Assembly (NCBI GenBank): GCA_915069725.1
Contig: CAJZFF010000184.1
Location: 1 to 5,119 of the forward strand
Origin: an uncultured Actinomyces sp.
GTDB lineage: Bacteria; Actinomycetota; Actinomycetes; Actinomycetales; Actinomycetaceae
DNA: 5,119 bases
Direction of reading: 5' to 3'
Positions 1 to 5,119 of the stretch are shown here, one piece after another. Position 1 is the stretch's first letter. Each line of letters opens with the position of its first letter. The position numbers and the translations under genes are program-made. Below the pieces are notes generated by a model, which saw nothing but the letters and a program-made list of their open reading frames with translations, had not been told where the DNA came from and did not search any database.

Positions 1-2204
1 GAGGCCGTGGCGAAGGCCAGGCGCGAGGGAACATTGGACTTGATGAGGCCGGTGACCACCTGGGCGACGGGCCGCTGGGTGGCCAGGACCAGGTGGATCC
101 CGGCGGCGCGGGCCAGCTGGGTGATGCGCTGGATGGAGGCCTCCACGTCCTTGGGGGCGGTCATCATGAGGTCGGCGAGCTCATCGACGACGACCAGGAG
201 GTAGGGGTAGGGGCTCAGCTCTCGCTGGGATCCCGGCAGGGGCTGGACCTCGCCTGCGCGCACCGCCTTGTTGAAGTCGTCGATGTGCTTGAAGCCGAAG
301 GAGGCCAGGTCGTCGTAGCGGGCGTCCATCTCGCGCACCACCCACTCCAGGGCCTCGGCCGCCTTCTTCGGGGAGGTGATGATCGGGGTGATGAGGTGGG
401 GGATGCCCTCGTAGATGGTCAGCTCCACCCGCTTGGGGTCCACCAGCACCATGCGCACCTCCTCAGGGGTGGCACGCATCATGATCGAGGTAATCATCGA
501 GTTGACGAAGGAGGACTTACCCGAACCGGTCTGCCCGGCCACCAGCAGGTGCGGGGTCTTGGCCAGGTTGGTGACGACGTAGTCGCCCTCGACGTTCTTG
601 CCCAGCCCGACCACCAGCGGGTGCGCCTGCTTGCGCGCGGCCTGGGAGCGCAGGACGTCACCGAGCTTGACCATCTCCCGGTCGCTGTTGGGAATCTCGA
701 TGCCGATGGCGCTCTTACCCGGAATGGGGGTGAGCAGGCGGATCTCGTCGGAGGCCACCGCGTAGGCGATGTTCTTCTCCAGCCCCGTGATGCGGGAGAC
801 GTTGACCCCCCGGCCCCGGTGGACCTCGTAGCGGGTGACCTGGGGGCCGCGCGTGTAGCCGGTGACCGTGGCGTCCACGTTGAACTCGGCGAAGACATTC
901 TGCAGGGACTCCACAATGGCGTCGTTGGCGGGGGTGCGGGTGGAGTGACCCGGCCCGGGACCGAGCAGCGCGTCATCGGGCAGGGTGTAGGTCGAGCCGT
1001 CGGGCAGAGCCATGTCGCTCATGGCGATCTGGTCGGCGAGGTCGGGCTCCTCGAGCGGAACCTCGGGGGTCTCCTCGGTGACGGCGTCGAAACCGGTGGG
1101 CGACTGCGGGGTCGGCTGCGGTGTGCTGCGCTTGGCCGATGAAGGCTTGCGCTGCCCCCCTGCGGCCGGCCCGGATGCCACGGAGCCACCTGCCGGGCCG
1201 GCGGGCCTGCTTCGGGTGGCGGAGGCGGCCGAGGACGCCGGGGAGGCGATGACGTCGGTCTCCTCGCCCACGTCCGGGATGACGAAGTCCTCGCTCCCGG
1301 AGTGAGCGCCGTGATCGCCGCCCGGCTCGAAGAGCTCGGTGATCGTCGTCTGCTGGGCCTGCCGGTCGGCCGAGCGCTTACGCCGGCCACTGCCCCGTTT
1401 ACGTGAGGTCGACTCCTCAACCTCCAGGGCGGAGCGGAAGGGCTCGTCGCCGTCGTAGGAGTCCAGGAGCGCTGTCTGATCCGGGTCCGCGCCCGAGGCG
1501 CCGGCCCGCTCAGAGCCTCCGCGGACCCGCCCCAGCAGGCGCCGGGCCAGGGAGTCGCCCGATCCATCGGCGCCCTGGGCGGCGCCGTCACCGTCCGCGG
1601 ACCGGTACTGCTCCAGAAGCTCGCGGATCTCGGCAACGGTCTTGCCGGACATGACCAGGGCGGAGAACGCGGTCAGGAGGAGGAACAGGATGAAGGCCCC
1701 CACGGAGGAGAACAGTGCCGCCAGGGGGTAGCCCACCAGCCATCCCAGCAGCCCCCCAGCTGCTTCCAGCCCGCCGAGGTTGTTCTTGAGGACCGGGTTG
1801 CCGCTGCCGACCTGGATCATTCCGGTCAGAGCGGTCAGCAGCCCCAGGCAACCCACGGAGACCCGTGCGTGCACCGCCCCCAGGCTGTGGACCCGCAGCA
1901 TGGCGATGCCCAGCGCCGCCAGGAGCGGGGGCACGAAGACACCCAGGATGCCGACGGGGCCCGCGGCGATGTGGTGCAGGAGATCGCCTGCGGCACCGGA
2001 GATCCCGAACCACTCGCGCAGTGCCAGCACCGCTGCGAGGGCCAGGATGAGGAAGGCCCAGCCGGTACGGCGGTAGCGTCCGCCCGAGGGCCCGGTTCCG
2101 GGCGCGGAGAAGGGAGCGGTTCCTGGGGCGGAACCGCCTCGATTACGTCCTCTGCCGGTTCCCGGTGAAGGCGCAGCTGTTCTCGTGGTGCGACGATTGG
2201 CCAT
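1..2204 (-). CDS. ftsK: FtsK/SpoIIIE-family DNA translocase, 3' end beyond the window
   Basis: Septum-anchored ATPase that pumps chromosomal DNA and helps resolve and segregate chromosomes at division. The frame opens with ATG at 2204 ([10 protein letters not shown]) and stays open to base 3, giving 734 residues. In order: a basic Gly/Pro/Arg/Ser tail (1-46); four or five hydrophobic segments (about 47-63, 83-103, 114-134, 149-185), matching the FtsK 4TM domain; a charged, Pro/Ser/Ala-rich linker (about 200-410) with a basic patch at 268-277; the alpha/beta motor from about 430, with the typical [14 protein letters not shown] stretch at 448-461. Walker A is GQTGSGKS (557-564), Walker B is [10 protein letters not shown] with D674/E675, and ATQR is at 708-711. 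The last visible residues, SRLAFATA, fall where the family continues to a DSR motif; the rest of the motor and the gamma DNA-reading domain lie outside. The edge explains the missing end, so this is no pseudogene. Oddity: PVAQVVTG follows ATQR where most relatives have PSVDV(I/V)TG. Family assignment is very secure. Confidence 0.97.
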   Translation of the reverse strand, partial: MANRRTTRTAAPSPGTGRGRNRGGSAPGTAPFSAPGTGPSGGRYRRTGWAFLILALAAVLALREWFGISGAAGDLLHHIAAGPVGILGVFVPPLLAALGIAMLRVHSLGAVHARVSVGCLGLLTALTGMIQVGSGNPVLKNNLGGLEAAGGLLGWLVGYPLAALFSSVGAFILFLLLTAFSALVMSGKTVAEIRELLEQYRSADGDGAAQGADGSGDSLARRLLGRVRGGSERAGASGADPDQTALLDSYDGDEPFRSALEVEESTSRKRGSGRRKRSADRQAQQTTITELFEPGGDHGAHSGSEDFVIPDVGEETDVIASPASSAASATRSRPAGPAGGSVASGPAAGGQRKPSSAKRSTPQPTPQSPTGFDAVTEETPEVPLEEPDLADQIAMSDMALPDGSTYTLPDDALLGPGPGHSTRTPANDAIVESLQNVFAEFNVDATVTGYTRGPQVTRYEVHRGRGVNVSRITGLEKNIAYAVASDEIRLLTPIPGKSAIGIEIPNSDREMVKLGDVLRSQAARKQAHPLVVGLGKNVEGDYVVTNLAKTPHLLVAGQTGSGKSSFVNSMITSIMMRATPEEVRMVLVDPKRVELTIYEGIPHLITPIITSPKKAAEALEWVVREMDARYDDLASFGFKHIDDFNKAVRAGEVQPLPGSQRELSPYPYLLVVVDELADLMMTAPKDVEASIQRITQLARAAGIHLVLATQRPVAQVVTGLIKSNVPSRLAFATA
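2091..2163. repeat. GGTTCC/GGAACC cluster in the start of ftsK, including an 8-bp hairpin
   Basis: The stretch encoding about residues 14-38 of FtsK holds repeated GGTTCC/GGAACC cores: CCCGGTTCCGGG (2091-2102, itself a 5-bp hairpin), GCGGTTCC (2116-2123), GGAACCGC (2130-2137) and CCGGTTCCCGG (2155-2165). GCGGTTCC and GGAACCGC are exact inverted repeats with a 6-base loop, so the early mRNA could fold into a stable stem. In protein terms three copies encode Pro-Gly-Thr (residues 14-16, 27-29, 35-37), so the pattern may simply be a low-complexity tail. Confidence 0.45.
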
Positions 2205-2206
2205 GA

Positions 2207-2220
2207 TGCCCTAGAAACTA
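2207..2220 (-). promoter_or_regulatory. Candidate -10 element for ftsK with a very short leader
   Basis: On the minus strand TAGTTT (2220 to 2215) fits TANNNT. A start seven bases on would be A at 2207, leaving a three-base leader before ATG 2204. GATAGT, overlapping at 2222-2217, is an alternative hexamer. The only ribosome-site candidate is AGGG at 2212-2209, four bases before the ATG, which is weak and close. No clear -35 is found; ATGACA (2238-2233) resembles TTGACA but lies only 10-12 bases away, too near to pair with either hexamer. Confidence 0.4.
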
Positions 2221-2276
2221 TCGGATTCTCGGTGTCATTGACCTTGCCACGCCGCCCGCCCCGGCCGGAGACACGT

Positions 2277-2289
2277 CACCTTCTCGGTG
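2277..2289. repeat. Small hairpin overlapping one copy of a 9-base direct repeat before ftsK
   Basis: CACC-TTCTC-GGTG forms a 4-bp stem at 2277-2289. Its TTCTCGGTG part (2281-2289) recurs exactly at 2226-2234, 55 bases away and close to the candidate ftsK promoter. Next to the second copy is the short palindrome GTCATTGAC (2234-2242). A pair of regulator sites is conceivable, but the repeats are short and chance is a fair explanation. Confidence 0.2.
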
Positions 2290-2303
2290 CCGCGGCCCGG
2301 CGC

Positions 2304-2318
2304 GGGGGCTCGTCCCCC
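2304..2318 (-). terminator. Short G/C hairpin after the kinase gene, possible weak terminator
   Basis: Five G bases (2304-2308) pair with five C bases (2314-2318) around a five-base loop, about 34 bases past the kinase stop. There is no T-tract on the minus strand after it, so it is not a standard intrinsic terminator. It could be a U-less actinobacterial-type terminator, a 3'-end stabiliser or chance in GC-rich DNA. The surrounding 147-base gap (2205-2351) contains no gene that I can support. Confidence 0.25.
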
Positions 2319-2351
2319 TGAGGGCAGAGGCAGGCGCGCCCCGGACCCCCG

Positions 2352-3287
2352 TCAGGGCCTCTCATCGTCGGCGCGGAGGAACTCATCGATCTCCTCACGC
2401 AGCGGGGCCTGGGCCGGGCCGGTGCGCTCGACGGCGTGGGCCGCAGCCGCATTGGCACGCCTGGCCGCCTCGACGACGTCGAGCCCGTCAAGAAGGCCGG
2501 CGACCAGGACACCGGTATGCGTGTCTCCCGCTCCCGTCGTGTCCACGACCTCACGCACGAAACCGGGTACCTCGATCGGCTCGCCGCCCACCGGGGGGAG
2601 AACACAGCCGTTCACGCCGGTACGATGGACGATCAGTGCTTCAGGGCAGGCCTGCCGGATGGCACCGGTGCCGCCCAGTCGCTCCTCGAGGCGCCCCATC
2701 TCCAGGTCGTTCCCGGTCAGTATCGTTGCCCTCCTCAGCAGCGGAAGGAGCACCTGGTCGGGGATGTCGGGCTGGACCGGGCCGAGGTCGATCACCAGCC
2801 CGACGCCGTCGGGGATCGACAGGAGCCAGTCGGTCAGGATGCCGCGGCTCGTGTAGTGGGCCAGGTCGTAACCCGTGGCGTAGACCCAGTCCCCGGCCCT
2901 CAGGTCGATGCTTTCGAGATCCTCACGCTGAGGCTCGCCCTCAACGCCCGCGGTGGTGATGAAGGTGCGTCGGCCGGAGGGCTCGATGAGCGTGGTGCAG
3001 GTGCCGATGTCCCCGACGAGCTCCTCGACGAGTAGCTCCACCCGGTCCAGCCGCATCGACTCGCGCACCCGCGCGGAGTTGGGGCCGGTTCCCAGGGTGG
3101 CGGCCAGGGCCGTGGGAACGCCCTGCCGGGCTGCGGCCGAGACCACGGTGTACCCGCCACCGACGACCGGACCCGACGACGCCCCGGTGATCGCCCCTCC
3201 CGGCGTCGGCACGCTGCTGACGTGGAGGGGGATGTCAATGAGGATGGATCCGGTGGATATGAAGCACGCGGGCCGGAAGAGAGTCAT
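2352..3287 (-). CDS. PfkB/ribokinase-family carbohydrate (or nucleoside) kinase, substrate unknown
   Basis: Predicted cytoplasmic enzyme that transfers phosphate from ATP to a hydroxyl of a sugar or related small molecule. The product is 311 residues, normal for PfkB kinases (about 300-330). It begins with the usual first strand (FISTGSILIDIPL, 9-21), followed by a glycine-rich substrate-side motif (VVGGGYTVVSAAARQG, 41-56). The middle has the ILTGND element (189-194) and a VHRTGVNGCVL strand (220-230). The C-terminal signature is DTTGAGDTHTG (249-259), where GAGD forms the anion hole and D255 is the expected catalytic base; His257 replaces the Phe common in GAGDTF. There is no signal peptide or membrane segment. 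ATG at 3287 fits the family N-terminus and follows a GGGAGGG tract. The gene lies 18 bases after the rnj stop, so co-transcription is likely. The substrate cannot be read from the sequence: ribokinase, fructokinase and nucleoside kinase branches are all possible, and no transporter or sugar regulator sits nearby to help. Confidence 0.93.
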   Translation of the reverse strand: MTLFRPACFISTGSILIDIPLHVSSVPTPGGAITGASSGPVVGGGYTVVSAAARQGVPTALAATLGTGPNSARVRESMRLDRVELLVEELVGDIGTCTTLIEPSGRRTFITTAGVEGEPQREDLESIDLRAGDWVYATGYDLAHYTSRGILTDWLLSIPDGVGLVIDLGPVQPDIPDQVLLPLLRRATILTGNDLEMGRLEERLGGTGAIRQACPEALIVHRTGVNGCVLPPVGGEPIEVPGFVREVVDTTGAGDTHTGVLVAGLLDGLDVVEAARRANAAAAHAVERTGPAQAPLREEIDEFLRADDERP

Positions 3288-3297
3288 GCAGTAAGCG

Positions 3298-3304
3298 CCC
3301 TCCC
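3298..3304 (-). promoter_or_regulatory. Ribosome binding site of the PfkB-family kinase
   Basis: GGGAGGG on the minus strand lies between the rnj stop (3306-3308) and the kinase ATG (3287), ending 10 bases before the ATG. The fit to the anti-Shine-Dalgarno sequence is good and the spacing slightly long. It supports ATG 3287 as the start and translation from an rnj-kinase message. The kinase is thus the only gene of the three with a recognisable ribosome site. Confidence 0.6.
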
Positions 3305-3305
3305 G

Positions 3306-4990
<1,685 letters not shown>

Positions 4991-4991
<1 letters not shown>

Positions 4992-5004
4992 GGCAGGCAG
5001 TCTA
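4991..5004 (-). promoter_or_regulatory. Candidate -10 element giving a leaderless rnj transcript
   Basis: On the minus strand TAGACT (5004 down to 4999) fits the actinobacterial TANNNT -10 consensus. Seven bases (GCCTGCC) separate it from the G of the GTG codon at 4991, which is the spacing expected between a -10 and the transcription start. The mRNA could therefore begin at the start codon. No purine-rich ribosome site lies just upstream, which supports this reading. No convincing -35 is seen at 16-18 bases (sequence around TCGTCC). This is an inference from spacing and motif only. Confidence 0.5.
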
Positions 5005-5011
5005 GATGAGT

Positions 5012-5050
5012 GGAACCGGAGGACGATGCGCCTGGGGTCGCGCCGGTTCC
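5012..5050. repeat. 8-base inverted repeat upstream of rnj
   Basis: GGAACCGG (5012-5019) and its exact complement CCGGTTCC (5043-5050) are separated by 23 bases. The proximal arm lies 8-15 bases upstream of the candidate rnj -10 hexamer, inside the promoter spacer. It could be an operator or a stem in a longer upstream transcript. GC bias raises the chance of such a match. Confidence 0.3.
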
Positions 5051-5074
5051 GGTGCCCACCCGCGGTTCCGTGCC
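5044..5074. repeat. Imperfect direct repeat upstream of rnj
   Basis: CGGTTCCGGTGCC (5044-5056) and CGGTTCCGTGCC (5063-5074) differ by one missing G, with starts 19 bases apart, about two helical turns. The first copy overlaps the distal arm of the inverted repeat at 5012-5050. The stretch 4992-5119 otherwise shows no gene; the end of an upstream gene is not visible in it. Confidence 0.3.
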
Positions 5075-5119
5075 GGCGCGTCACCGCGTCATCGAACGGG
5101 GCGCGCACTGAAGGCGACT

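Noticed and set aside
93..1142. A 349-codon plus-strand open frame opposite ftsK
   Set aside because: It has the same Gly/Val/Asp/His-rich shadow composition and lies entirely over the FtsK linker and motor, whose motifs are unmistakable on the minus strand.
1588..2013. Minus-strand frame of 141 codons, and another at 494-976, overlapping ftsK
   Set aside because: They are in other frames from the ftsK reading frame, which is continuous from 2204 to the window edge; their Arg/Pro/Ser-rich translations look like out-of-frame GC-rich sequence.
1..2204. FtsK as a truncated or broken gene
   Set aside because: The frame is open right up to the window edge with conserved motor sequence, so the missing end reflects the window boundary, not decay.
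4992..5108. N-terminal extension of RNase J to GTG 5108
   Set aside because: The 39 extra residues are Arg-rich and unlike the family N-terminus, and a promoter-like hexamer lies within the stretch. GTG 4991 gives the normal 561-residue length.
5075..5119. Possible 3' end of an upstream gene such as dapA, often next to rnj in actinobacteria
   Set aside because: Two minus-strand frames stop soon after the window edge, but the few visible residues match nothing I can recognise, so no gene call is justified.

Overview
The window is high-GC DNA with strong G/C at third codon positions, and all its real genes lie on the minus strand. The protein sequences are actinobacterial in style, and the combination suggests an Actinomyces-like member of the Actinomycetaceae. 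That placement is an inference from protein style and gene order; there is no rRNA or other marker here.

Reading in the direction of transcription (right to left): 4992-5119 is a short non-coding stretch with a probable promoter. Next is a complete ribonuclease J gene (rnj, 3306-4991, GTG start). After 18 bases comes a complete PfkB/ribokinase-family sugar or nucleoside kinase (2352-3287). A 147-base gap (2205-2351) holds a short hairpin and a candidate promoter. Last is a large FtsK/SpoIIIE DNA translocase gene (1-2204), which starts inside the window and runs off its left edge, so the last part of the motor and the gamma domain are not visible. The FtsK frame is open from 2204 to base 1 without a stop.

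rnj and the kinase are probably co-transcribed because the gap is short and a purine-rich ribosome site sits in it. ftsK has its own upstream gap and a plausible promoter. rnj near ftsK is a familiar actinobacterial arrangement; the kinase between them is the accessory element. The three products share no obvious pathway: RNA decay and processing, small-molecule phosphorylation, and chromosome segregation at the division septum.

Both rnj and ftsK have a TANNNT hexamer placed so that transcription would begin at or within a few bases of the start codon, and neither has a good Shine-Dalgarno sequence. This suggests leaderless or near-leaderless mRNAs. I see no mobile element, CRISPR array, tRNA, rRNA or undescribed multi-gene system. 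The long plus-strand open frames are GC-driven shadows of the minus-strand genes. The points most worth a second look are the altered motif after the FtsK ATQR sequence, the leaderless starts, the position and substrate of the kinase, and the GGTTCC-type repeats upstream of rnj and in the start of ftsK.
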